From: a bacterium
GTDB taxonomy: Bacteria > Patescibacteriota > Minisyncoccia > Phycocordibacterales > UBA9973
Length of the DNA: 48,453 bases
Direction of reading: 5' to 3'
Assembly (NCBI GenBank): GCA_021824345.1
Contig: JAKAKW010000007.1
Location: 1 to 48,453 of the forward strand
In this document: in pieces, positions 11,028-19,397 of the stretch
Layout: each line of letters starts with the position of its first letter
Position numbering within the stretch: the first letter of the stretch is position 1
Program-made: the position numbers and the translations under genes
The notes under the pieces: model-generated
What the model saw: the letters and a program-made list of their open reading frames with translations, nothing else
Database searches by the model: none
What the model was told of the DNA's origin: nothing

Positions 11028-11066
11028 CCAAAAGAAAAGCCTCCCTATTGGAGGCTTTTCTTTTGG
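11028..11066. terminator. Bidirectional terminator between pseudopilin gene and thrS
   Basis: 17-bp perfect stem ccaaaagaaaagcctcc-ctatt-ggaggcttttcttttgg. The thrS stop codon lies in the loop. Confidence 0.85.
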
Positions 11067-12805
11067 ATCATATCCTTCAGCTTCTCCAGAAATTCTTCTT
11101 TGGAAATATTTTCCAATTTCTCCCCGTTTCTGCCTTCCACGGTCAGCTTCTTGGATTCTTTTTCTTTGTCTCCGATTACCACGAGGTAGGGGATCTTTTG
11201 AGTTTTCGCTTCGCGGATTTTTTTGCCTAGAGTCTCGCCGGAATCGTCCAATTCCGCCCGGATGCCGGCCGCTTTCAGATATTCAAATATCTCCTCGGCA
11301 TAGGCCATATGTTTTTCGGTGGAAATGGGAAGCATCCGCGCCTGCACGGGGGAGAGCCACAAGGGAAATGCGCCGACATAATGCTCAATCAATATGCCCA
11401 TGAATCTGTCGGGAGAACCCACTAGCGCTCGGTGTATCATAACCGGTGTCTTTTCCTTGCCATCTTTATCTGTATAGGTTAGGCCGAATCTGTTCGGCTG
11501 GTTGAAGTCGAGCTGTATGGTGGATATTTGCCATTCGCGCTTAAGCGCGTCCACAGCCATGATGTCCATTTTAGGACCGTAAAAAGCCGCCTCTCCCAGC
11601 GCCTCTTTATATTTGATTTTTTTCCCATCCAAAAGTTTTTTCATTATTGCCTGAGATTCTTCCCATATTTCATCCGTACCCAGGTATTTTGCCTTGTTTT
11701 CGGGGTCCCGGAAAGACAAACGAATCCAATAATCAATATTGTAAGTTTTAAGCGCTTCCTTGATTGCCTCCAGTATATTTGATACTTCTTCCTCTATTTG
11801 ATCCTTTCGGCAAAACACATGTCCGTCATCCTGAGCGAAGGAGCGCAGGCGTACCAGCCCTGAAAGTTCTCCTGGCCGCTCATCCCTGTAAAGATTGGCA
11901 AAATCCGCGTAACGTATCGGCAGGTCGCGATAGCTTCTTGGGCGGGAAGCGTATATCTGGGTATGTTGAGGACAATTCATCGGTTTCAAGAAAAAATCGT
12001 CTTCGCTGTATTGAGAGCGTACCGTCAGCATATCTTCTTTGTATTTGTCGTAATGACCGGAAATTTTGAAAAGCTCGGCTTTATTAATGTTCGGCGTATG
12101 AACTTCTTCGAAACCCAGTTTTCTGTTGAGCTCGCGCGAATAGTTTACTATCGCTTCGCGAATAATGTTTCCCTTTGGAGTAAACATGGGCATCCCTCCT
12201 CCGATCAGTTCCGAAAACACTAGCAAATCCTGTTCCTTTGATATTTTTCGGTGGTCTCTTTTCTTCGCTTCCTCTCTCTGCTTCACATATTCCTCCAATT
12301 CTTCTTTGGAGCCGAAGGCCAGGCCGTAGATGCGGGTAAGCATTTTGTTGTTCTCATCTCCCCTCCAGTAGGCGCCGGCCACCCGGTCCAGTTTGAAGCA
12401 TCCTTCCGGGATCTCTTTGCTCGGATTTTCCAAATGCCCGCCCCGGCAAAGGTCGGTGAAATCGCCGCATGTATAAAAAGTGATTTTTTCTCCTTTTCCC
12501 GCTATCTCGTATATTAATTCCAATTTATAAGAATTGTCCTTGAAGTATTCCTTCGCTTCCTCGGCGCTTTTTTCTTCATGAACGAATTCCTTCCACTTCG
12601 GAAGAATTTCCTTCATCTTCTTCTCTATTTTTGCCAAATCCTTGTCCGAAACGGGGGAACTAAACTCAAAGTCATAATAAAAGCCGTCCTCTATGACGGG
12701 ACCGATGGTGTTCTTTGAATCCGGATAAAGTTTCAACACGGCGGCCGCCATAAGGTGAGCCAGGGAATGCCGCAGATTGCTCAGTTGTTCGTTATTATTG
12801 TCCAT
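11045..12805 (-). CDS. thrS: Threonine--tRNA ligase lacking the TGS domain
   Basis: LRHSLAHLMAAAVLKLYP, CRGGH, FLKPMNCPQHTQIYASRPRSYRDLPIRYADFANLYRDE. Start placed at MDNNNEQL because the longer ORF runs into the T-box terminator. Confidence 0.93.
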   Translation of the reverse strand: MDNNNEQLSNLRHSLAHLMAAAVLKLYPDSKNTIGPVIEDGFYYDFEFSSPVSDKDLAKIEKKMKEILPKWKEFVHEEKSAEEAKEYFKDNSYKLELIYEIAGKGEKITFYTCGDFTDLCRGGHLENPSKEIPEGCFKLDRVAGAYWRGDENNKMLTRIYGLAFGSKEELEEYVKQREEAKKRDHRKISKEQDLLVFSELIGGGMPMFTPKGNIIREAIVNYSRELNRKLGFEEVHTPNINKAELFKISGHYDKYKEDMLTVRSQYSEDDFFLKPMNCPQHTQIYASRPRSYRDLPIRYADFANLYRDERPGELSGLVRLRSFAQDDGHVFCRKDQIEEEVSNILEAIKEALKTYNIDYWIRLSFRDPENKAKYLGTDEIWEESQAIMKKLLDGKKIKYKEALGEAAFYGPKMDIMAVDALKREWQISTIQLDFNQPNRFGLTYTDKDGKEKTPVMIHRALVGSPDRFMGILIEHYVGAFPLWLSPVQARMLPISTEKHMAYAEEIFEYLKAAGIRAELDDSGETLGKKIREAKTQKIPYLVVIGDKEKESKKLTVEGRNGEKLENISKEEFLEKLKDMIQKKSLQ

Positions 12806-12837
12806 ATTAATTATTCTGTTATTGTTAATCAAAAACA

Positions 12838-12988
12838 AAACTCGCCCCGACAAGAATGAAATAACCTTTCATTCGTGTCGGGGCGATTTTACTTCGCGGT
12901 TCCACCCGGCTTTGTTCTCTTTAATTGCGGATTAGCCCAATGAGGTTCCTGTGAGGATCATGGTCGGTAGCCATGACAATCTCCGCTT
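12838..12988 (-). promoter_or_regulatory. T-box leader of thrS (transcription attenuation)
   Basis: Minus strand: specifier-like hairpin TCATGG-CTACCGA-CCATGA, T-box GCCGGGTGGAACCGCG, then terminator hairpin CGCCCCGACACGAATGAAA...TTTCATTCTTGTCGGGGCG followed by a T-rich run. Confidence 0.9.
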
Positions 12989-12994
12989 GCCTAT

Positions 12995-13022
12995 ATGATA
13001 GCACCATCGGCGAATATTACAA
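12995..13022 (-). promoter_or_regulatory. thrS promoter (TTGTAA-N16-TATCAT on minus strand)
   Basis: Boxes just upstream of the T-box leader. Confidence 0.55.
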
Positions 13023-13065
13023 GGATTTTGCTTTTCGCGCTTAATATGCTAGTATATGTGGCATT

Positions 13066-13296
13066 ATGGTTGTAAGAATGAGACATACCAGATCGCACAC
13101 CCGTAACCGGCGCTCCCATCACGCGCTCAAAGGTACCGGTTTCTTTGTGTGTGAGAACTGCAAGACACCCAAGCGCGGACACACCGTCTGCCCGGTCTGC
13201 GGGTATTATCGCGGAAAGAAAGTGATAGACATGGTAAAGAAGACGGAAAAGAAGCAGAAAAAGGAAAAGGCCAAGAAAGCGGCGGAAGGGAAATAA
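13066..13296 (+). CDS. rpmF: 50S ribosomal protein L32
   Basis: RMRHTRSHTRNRRSHHAL...CENCKTPKRGHTVCPVCGYYRGKKVID; two CxxC pairs. Confidence 0.92.
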   Translation: MVVRMRHTRSHTRNRRSHHALKGTGFFVCENCKTPKRGHTVCPVCGYYRGKKVIDMVKKTEKKQKKEKAKKAAEGK

Positions 13297-13328
13297 ATAC
13301 ACCGCCTTTGGCCCGAAGCAATTGAAAA

Positions 13329-14309
13329 ATGGCTAACAGGCATCTTTCCAGATCAATAGTTCTTCAGACTCTTTTTGAGTGGGACTTTATGCGCAGCTCC
13401 GGCGCTCCGGCGGACGGGAAGCCCGCAGCGGAATGGCCCCAAGAAAAGATTAAAAAGGCTCTTTCCCGCAATTTGGAGGAATTTGCCCCGGGTTTGAAAG
13501 ATGACGCTTTTGTTTCTTCTCTTTTTAACAGCGTAATAAAGAAGCGGAGCGTGGTGGACGAGATAATAGAAAAAGCCGCTCCCGACTGGCCCATAGACAA
13601 AATTTCAGCCGTGGACCGGAACATTTTGCGCATCGGACTGACGGAACTACTGTTCGGCGACCGGTCGGAAGTGCCTCCGAAGGTGGCTATCAACGAGGCC
13701 ATAGAGCTCGCCAAGACTTTCGGCGGGGAAAATTCCAGCAAGTTTGTAAACGGCGTGCTGGGGGCGGTGTACAAGGAAATCGGCGAGCCGGGCAAGGAGG
13801 AGACCAGCAAGCGCAAAAAACAGGAAGAGCCGGTGGATATTTCCAAGCTCCCCGTAGAGAGGCTTGGCGGAGCCCTGGTATATTGCCAACATGAAGGCCA
13901 TACGCTTTTTGCCCTGGTGCATGACGTGTTCGGATATTGGACTCTTTCCAAAGGATCGGTGGCTGAAAACGAAGACATAAAAGACGGCACCGTGCGGGAG
14001 ATAAAAAAAGAAATCGGCCTGGACATAACCATCAAGGAGAAGCTTGGAGAAAACGAATATGTGGCCAATCATCCTGAAAAAGGGAAGACCCTGAAAAAGG
14101 TCGCCTACTTTCTGGCGGAAAGCGAGTATAAAGAACTTCAACTGGAAAGTTCCGGAGGTTTGGATGAAGCAAAGTGGTTCAAGCTCTCGGAAATACCGGA
14201 GCTTCGCATTTACAACGACATCATACCGCTTATAGGGGAAGCGATTGAAATTATAAGTTCCGACCTAAGTCGGAATCCCGACAAGGGTCGGGATAAAAAA
14301 CGGCCTTAG
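13329..14309 (+). CDS. nusB: NusB antitermination factor fused to a Nudix-like domain
   Basis: N-terminal NusB (VDRNILRIGLTELLF..PPKVAINEAIELAKTFGGENSSKFVNGVLGAV), then GGALVYCQHEGHTLFALVHDVFGYWTLSKGSVAENEDIKDGTVREIKKEIGL (Nudix-box-like). Confidence 0.88.
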   Translation: MANRHLSRSIVLQTLFEWDFMRSSGAPADGKPAAEWPQEKIKKALSRNLEEFAPGLKDDAFVSSLFNSVIKKRSVVDEIIEKAAPDWPIDKISAVDRNILRIGLTELLFGDRSEVPPKVAINEAIELAKTFGGENSSKFVNGVLGAVYKEIGEPGKEETSKRKKQEEPVDISKLPVERLGGALVYCQHEGHTLFALVHDVFGYWTLSKGSVAENEDIKDGTVREIKKEIGLDITIKEKLGENEYVANHPEKGKTLKKVAYFLAESEYKELQLESSGGLDEAKWFKLSEIPELRIYNDIIPLIGEAIEIISSDLSRNPDKGRDKKRP

Positions 14310-14367
14310 GCTTGTCCGCTCAATTCTGCGGAACGCGCGGAAGACGGAAGCGGCCAAGCCTAGAGCC
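14258..14367. repeat. Cluster of palindromes at the 3' end of nusB
   Basis: ttccgac-ctaa-gtcggaa; atcccgac-aagg-gtcgggat; and an imperfect 18-nt inverted repeat (14302-14319 / 14350-14367, 15/18 matched). Confidence 0.8.
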
Positions 14368-14379
14368 TGTGATAACAAA

Positions 14380-15075
14380 ATGGTAGATTTTTCAAGTTTT
14401 GAGGAGAAGACGGGAATAGTATTTAAAGACAAGGAGCTGCTCAAGCAGGCGTTTATTCATCGTTCATACATAAACGAAAATCCCCATTCCGACCTTTCGC
14501 ACAACGAACGGCTGGAATTTTTGGGCGACGCGGTGCTGGAACTTATCGTCACCGATTATCTGTACCGCAAATATCCCTCTTTCACCGAAGGAGAGCTGAC
14601 CGCCATCCGGAGCGCCCTGGTGAATGCGGTGATAATTTCCGGCATTGCCGCGGAACTTGGCATGAATGATTATCTTTTGCTTTCAAAAGGAGAAGCGAAG
14701 GACAATGGCAAGGCCCGGCAGTATATTTTGGCGAATACATATGAGGCGTATATGGGAGCGGTATATATGGATCAGGGATACGAGGCGGCCAAGAAATTCG
14801 TGGCCGACACCATCCTTCCGCACACCGATGAAATAGTTTCCAAAAAGCTCTGGCGGGATCCGAAAAGCTTGGTACAGGAAAAAGCGCAGGAAAAAGTGGG
14901 CACCACCCCTTTTTACAAAGTGTTGTATGAATCGGGCCCCGACCACGACAAGCATTTTACCGTCGGGATATTTTTCGGAGCGGACATAATAGCCGAAGGC
15001 AAGGGAAAATCCAAGCAGGAAGCCGAACAAAAAGCGGCCGAAAACGCCCTGAAAAAGAAAAAATGGCTGGATTAA
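14380..15075 (+). CDS. rnc: Ribonuclease III
   Basis: HNERLEFLGDAVLELIVTDYLYRKYP signature and C-terminal dsRBD. Confidence 0.95.
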   Translation: MVDFSSFEEKTGIVFKDKELLKQAFIHRSYINENPHSDLSHNERLEFLGDAVLELIVTDYLYRKYPSFTEGELTAIRSALVNAVIISGIAAELGMNDYLLLSKGEAKDNGKARQYILANTYEAYMGAVYMDQGYEAAKKFVADTILPHTDEIVSKKLWRDPKSLVQEKAQEKVGTTPFYKVLYESGPDHDKHFTVGIFFGADIIAEGKGKSKQEAEQKAAENALKKKKWLD

Positions 15076-15076
15076 C

Positions 15077-15113
15077 CCGTCTGGGACGGAGGGTGGCCCT
15101 CCGCCCCAGACGG
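15077..15113. repeat. CGGAGGG palindrome family, copy A (rnc-smc intergenic)
   Basis: ccgtctggg-a-cggaggg-tgg-ccctccg-c-cccagacgg. Confidence 0.93.
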
Positions 15114-15128
15114 TAAAAGAAATATTAA

Positions 15129-17363
15129 ATGAAACGCTTAAAGACGCTTGAAATAAACGGGTTCAAGTCTTTTCAGAAAAAGACCGTTTTGGACTTTCAA
15201 GTTCCGATCGTGTGCATCGTGGGGCCAAACGGCAGCGGAAAATCAAATGTGGTGGAGGCCGTGCGCTTCGTGCTCGGAGAGCAATCCATGAAATCCATGC
15301 GCGGAAAGCAAGGAGCGGATTTAATTTTCAAAGGTTCCAAAAATCTGCCCAAAAGTTCCCGCGCCTATGTTTCCATATATTTCAACAATTCCGACAAGGT
15401 GTTCAAACTGCCGGATGAAGAAGGCAAAAATGCTTCTCTCGGATACGATACCGTTTCCATCTCCAGAGAAGTGTATCCGGACGGAGTAAACAAATATATT
15501 TTGAATGGAGGCGAAGCGAGGCTCAAAGACGTGAACAGCCTTTTGTCTTCAGTGAACATCGGATCCTCCGGCCACCACATCATCTCCCAGGGAGAAGCCG
15601 ATCGGATACTTTCCGTAAACCCGAAGGAAAGGAAGGAAATGGTGGAGGATGCTCTCGGCTTGAAGATTTACCAGTACAAAATCCGCGAAACGGAGCGGAA
15701 GCTTGAAAGAACCGGCGAGAACATGAAAGAAGTGGCGATGCTCCGCAAGGAAAACGCCCCTCATTTGCGATTTTTGCAAAAGCAGATGGAAAAGGCGGAA
15801 AAAGCCAGGGACATGAGAGTGGAGCTTCTGTCTCTTTACAAGGAATATCTGAAAAAAGAAAGCGCATATCTTGAAAAGGAATCGGGGGAGTTGACCGCGG
15901 AAAAAAGAAGGATCTCTTCAGAACTGGAAGTTCTTCGGAAAAAAATTGCCGGGACCGAGGAGAAAAATATTTCCGAAGAGGAAAACATGAAGGAGCTCGG
16001 AGCGCTGGAAAGGCGTTCCGCCGAGCTGCGCAAGGCCAAAGGAGAACTGGAAAGGAAACTCGGCCGGCTGGAAGGCATACTTGAGATGGAAAAAGAGAGG
16101 GCAAAAACCGCGGGAGAATCTCGAGTTTTGTCCCCGGAAGCGGCTGAAGAGGCGATCAGGGAAATTGATTTCCTTCTTGAAGAAGCGGACGGCTTGGAAA
16201 CGCTGTCGGAAATAAGGGCGGTGCTGGAAAGAATGAGAAGCGTAATGGACGATCTCCGCCGGCAAAGCGGGCCGGAACAAAAGCCGGATGACGGAAAAAT
16301 GGAAGAACTGGAAAAGAGCAGAAAGGAAATATCCGAAGAAATAGAGAAAATGGCGGAGGAGGAGGAAGAAGCGGCGAACAAGGCGGAAGAATTGCGCAAA
16401 GAAAACAGGGAAAAGCTGGAAAAGCTGCGGGAAGCGGAAAAGGAAAGATTCGGCCTGCGCATGAAGGAGCAGGAGCTTTCTTCCGCTCTTGAGCTCTTAT
16501 CGGTGCGGGAAGAAAATCTTGTTCGGGAGAAGGGGGATTTTGAAAACGAAATCAGGGAAGGAGCGCCGCTTGTCGGGCAGGAAATCATGTCTTACAAACA
16601 TTCTTCCGCAGACGGAGAGGACGGCAGAGAATATCGCGAAGAAATGCGCAAAAAAATAGAAAGGATAAAAATCAAGCTGGAAGACGCCGGAGCGGGCGGA
16701 GCGGAAATAGAAAAAGAATTCAAGGAGGCCACCGAGCGGGATCAGTTTCTGGAAAAAGAAATGGAAGACCTGTCTGAAAGCATCAAATCGCTTGAAGCGC
16801 TTATGGCGGATCTGAAAAATAAGATCGATCTTGAGTTCAAAGAGGGAATAAAAAAAATAAACGCGGAATTCCAGAAATTCTTCGAGCTGATGTTCGGAGG
16901 AGGAACGGCATCTTTGAAAGTGGTTGTGGAAAATCGAAACAAAAATCGCCGAAACGCGGAAGAGGAAGAAGAAGAAATTGCGGAAGAAGAGGAAGAATCC
17001 GAACCGGAACAGGGGATAGAAATCAGCGTTTCCTTGCCTCATAAGAAAGTTAGGGAATTACACGCTCTCTCCGGCGGAGAACGCTCGCTTACTTCCATCG
17101 CACTCTTGTTCGCCATGTCCCAGGTGAATCCTCCGCCGTTCTTGATACTGGACGAAACCGACGCGGCGCTGGACGAGGCGAATTCCCGCAAATACGGAGA
17201 CATGCTGGAAAAGCTCTCCAGCCGGTCCCAGCTTATTGTGGTGACGCATAACCGCGAAACCATGTCTCGAGCGGGCATTCTCTACGGCGTCACAATCGGA
17301 GGGGACGGCGGTTCCAAGCTTCTTTCCGTAAAGTTCGACGAAGCGGTGGCAATCGCAAAATAG
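15129..17363 (+). CDS. smc: SMC-like ATPase, short form (744 aa) with no recognisable hinge
   Basis: GPNGSGKSNVVEAVRFVLGEQS, coiled coil, LSGGERSLTSIALLFAMSQVNPPPFLILDETDAALDEAN. Confidence 0.9.
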   Translation: MKRLKTLEINGFKSFQKKTVLDFQVPIVCIVGPNGSGKSNVVEAVRFVLGEQSMKSMRGKQGADLIFKGSKNLPKSSRAYVSIYFNNSDKVFKLPDEEGKNASLGYDTVSISREVYPDGVNKYILNGGEARLKDVNSLLSSVNIGSSGHHIISQGEADRILSVNPKERKEMVEDALGLKIYQYKIRETERKLERTGENMKEVAMLRKENAPHLRFLQKQMEKAEKARDMRVELLSLYKEYLKKESAYLEKESGELTAEKRRISSELEVLRKKIAGTEEKNISEEENMKELGALERRSAELRKAKGELERKLGRLEGILEMEKERAKTAGESRVLSPEAAEEAIREIDFLLEEADGLETLSEIRAVLERMRSVMDDLRRQSGPEQKPDDGKMEELEKSRKEISEEIEKMAEEEEEAANKAEELRKENREKLEKLREAEKERFGLRMKEQELSSALELLSVREENLVREKGDFENEIREGAPLVGQEIMSYKHSSADGEDGREYREEMRKKIERIKIKLEDAGAGGAEIEKEFKEATERDQFLEKEMEDLSESIKSLEALMADLKNKIDLEFKEGIKKINAEFQKFFELMFGGGTASLKVVVENRNKNRRNAEEEEEEIAEEEEESEPEQGIEISVSLPHKKVRELHALSGGERSLTSIALLFAMSQVNPPPFLILDETDAALDEANSRKYGDMLEKLSSRSQLIVVTHNRETMSRAGILYGVTIGGDGGSKLLSVKFDEAVAIAK

Positions 17364-17373
17364 CAAGTGGCAC

Positions 17374-17488
17374 AGGCGGAAAGGATGTTCTCTTTTCCGG
17401 GTACGGGATTTTTTCTGCTGAAAAAATCCCTGAAGTTCTCGCGCCGCCGCGCTCGAAACCCCCTCCAAATAGAACATCCTTTCCGCCT
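17374..17488. repeat. Composite palindromic element between convergent smc and S11-CapA genes
   Basis: 18-bp perfect outer inverted repeat aggcggaaaggatgttct/agaacatcctttccgcct, plus inner hairpin gggattttttc-tgct-gaaaaaatccc (17405-17430). Confidence 0.92.
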
Positions 17489-17489
17489 A

Positions 17490-19397
17490 TTATTCCGCTT
17501 TTATATTTTCCTCTTTTCCTTGCACCGGTTTTTGCGGCTGGAACTGGCTGTTTAGAGTGACGGTGTCTGGGCGCACGGAGAAACTGCCGTCGCGATTTAC
17601 GGTTGCCTCAAGAAGCATGCCCTGCATGGTATCTTTTGAGAATGATTGGTCAAAGATCAGATTGCCGAGAGAATACGCGATGTATCCGTTCTTGTATTTT
17701 TCCGTATCTTCAATGACGTGCGGACCGCTGCCGACCACCAGCCTGGCGCCTGAATCAATGGCCAAATGCGCCAGGTCCGTCTGCCGGGAATCGTGCTTTT
17801 TCTGATATTCTTTTCCGAATTGGAAGTATACGACCAAAAAGTCCGCCTGTTTTGCAGCGTCTTGAACAATTTTGGAAAAGTCATAATACTCGGTAGAAAG
17901 AACCCCCGGCTTGCCGTCCGCGGCCGCCATGGAAGCGGGCGCATAGTCGGAAAACGGCAGAAATCCTATTTTTATTCCGTACTTGTCTATAATCACCGGC
18001 TGTCCGGCCGTTTGCTTGTCTATGCCGGCACCAGCATAGCCGATTCCGTGCCTTTTCAAATTTTGAAGAGTGTCCAAGAAAGCGTCACGGCCCCAGTCGT
18101 ACATGTGATCGTTGGCCACCGACAGGGCGCTAAGTCCGGAGCTTTCCAAAGCGGGAAGGACCGCCGGACTCATTCTGAAAGGATTCAAGTAACCCTGGTC
18201 TTCTCCTTGATAAGATATCGGGCCGAGAATTTCCGCGAAGGCGGCGTCCGCTTCTTTGAATATGCCGAGATTGTTAAAAAGTTTTGAATAATCTCCGCCG
18301 AAATTTTTATTTACGGAATTTTTTACTCCCCGGTCCAGCATAATGTCTCCACCGAGCACCAGGGAAAGATGATCCGGCCAGCTTATGTCCGGAGAACCGG
18401 GTTTTAGGAATACCCAGTTGGAAGTTTGTCCCGAGGGACCGTCGTAGCGGATATTATCCTTTACATATTTAAGAATTGTTTCCACGTCTTTGTGCCGGTC
18501 ATTGCTTTGCAGAACAGTGATGGCGATATTCCTGGTGTCGCCGCCGGCCAGCTTGACGGAATACAGGGCCGTCGCCGTTTCCAGGGCGGGATCGGTATAA
18601 CCGTTTTTCCCGCCCAAATATCCCTGGTCGTTAAGGAACTGGCTGTTGTTCCTCCAGCTGTGGGAGTAGGCGGTGTAATTTTTCACGGTGGTAATTTTCA
18701 AAATGCTTTCCGCGTTTTTGTATATGAATCCCGCCAGCCGGAACATGTCGGAAACACTCGTCTTATTTTCCCTGGAAAGTCCGCTCGGATCCTTATAGAA
18801 GGTGCTGTCTAATCCCAAGTATTCCGACAGCCGATTCATTTTGTCCATAAAAACGCTCCGGCCGAAATATTCCGCAATCGCTTCCGCCACGTCGTTGCTT
18901 GATTCCAAGAGCAGGGGATAAAAGAGGGCGGATACCTTTATTTTTTCTCCCTGGCGCAGTCCGGCGCTCGGCCCTTCCGTGGAAAGAGCGGTTTTGGAGA
19001 TTACGGCGGTATCGTCGTTTTTGTTCAATACAAGGGCCAAATACGCGGTCATTAGCTTGGAAACGGAGGCTTGGGGATATTTGGCGTCTTTTCCCTGGGA
19101 AAGTATCACCTCGCCGGTGTCCAGATCGCCCACAAGATATGCCCTGGCCGAAACATTCGGTCCATAAGGATGATTTTTTGTCACATAAGAATAATTGCTG
19201 CCGGTCTGTCCGGGTTCCGTCCGGGCGGAATCATTCGTCTGCGCCGCTATTGCCGCCGCCATTCTTGTTTCCGGCTCAATCCTGTTTAAAGAATTCTGTT
19301 TCGAAGTCTGAAATAAAAAAGGGAGCAAAAAAACGGCAAAAAAGAGGGCCAGACCGCTCATCACAAAGTATTTCTTTTTTGATCGCGCTTTTTTCAT
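17490..19397 (-). CDS. D-Ala-D-Ala carboxypeptidase-like (S11) domain fused to a CapA/PGA-synthesis-like domain
   Basis: S11: ASVSKLMTAYLAL (SxxK), SSNDVAEAIAEYFG (SxN), GGKNGYTD. CapA: LVLGGDIMLDRGV, VANDHMYDWG, VGSGPHVIEDTEKYKNGYIAYSLGNLIFDQ. Confidence 0.88.
   Translation of the reverse strand: MKKARSKKKYFVMSGLALFFAVFLLPFLFQTSKQNSLNRIEPETRMAAAIAAQTNDSARTEPGQTGSNYSYVTKNHPYGPNVSARAYLVGDLDTGEVILSQGKDAKYPQASVSKLMTAYLALVLNKNDDTAVISKTALSTEGPSAGLRQGEKIKVSALFYPLLLESSNDVAEAIAEYFGRSVFMDKMNRLSEYLGLDSTFYKDPSGLSRENKTSVSDMFRLAGFIYKNAESILKITTVKNYTAYSHSWRNNSQFLNDQGYLGGKNGYTDPALETATALYSVKLAGGDTRNIAITVLQSNDRHKDVETILKYVKDNIRYDGPSGQTSNWVFLKPGSPDISWPDHLSLVLGGDIMLDRGVKNSVNKNFGGDYSKLFNNLGIFKEADAAFAEILGPISYQGEDQGYLNPFRMSPAVLPALESSGLSALSVANDHMYDWGRDAFLDTLQNLKRHGIGYAGAGIDKQTAGQPVIIDKYGIKIGFLPFSDYAPASMAAADGKPGVLSTEYYDFSKIVQDAAKQADFLVVYFQFGKEYQKKHDSRQTDLAHLAIDSGARLVVGSGPHVIEDTEKYKNGYIAYSLGNLIFDQSFSKDTMQGMLLEATVNRDGSFSVRPDTVTLNSQFQPQKPVQGKEENIKAE

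Noticed and set aside
12806-12853. Upstream extension of thrS (MSGRVLFLINNNRIIN)
   Set aside because: It starts within the T-box terminator; the conserved protein begins at MDNNNEQL.
16960-17010. GAA/GAG-rich tract in smc and the acidic Ser/Glu tract in gyrB (about 10150-10230)
   Set aside because: Ordinary low-complexity acidic linkers; no repeat structure beyond codon-level repetition.
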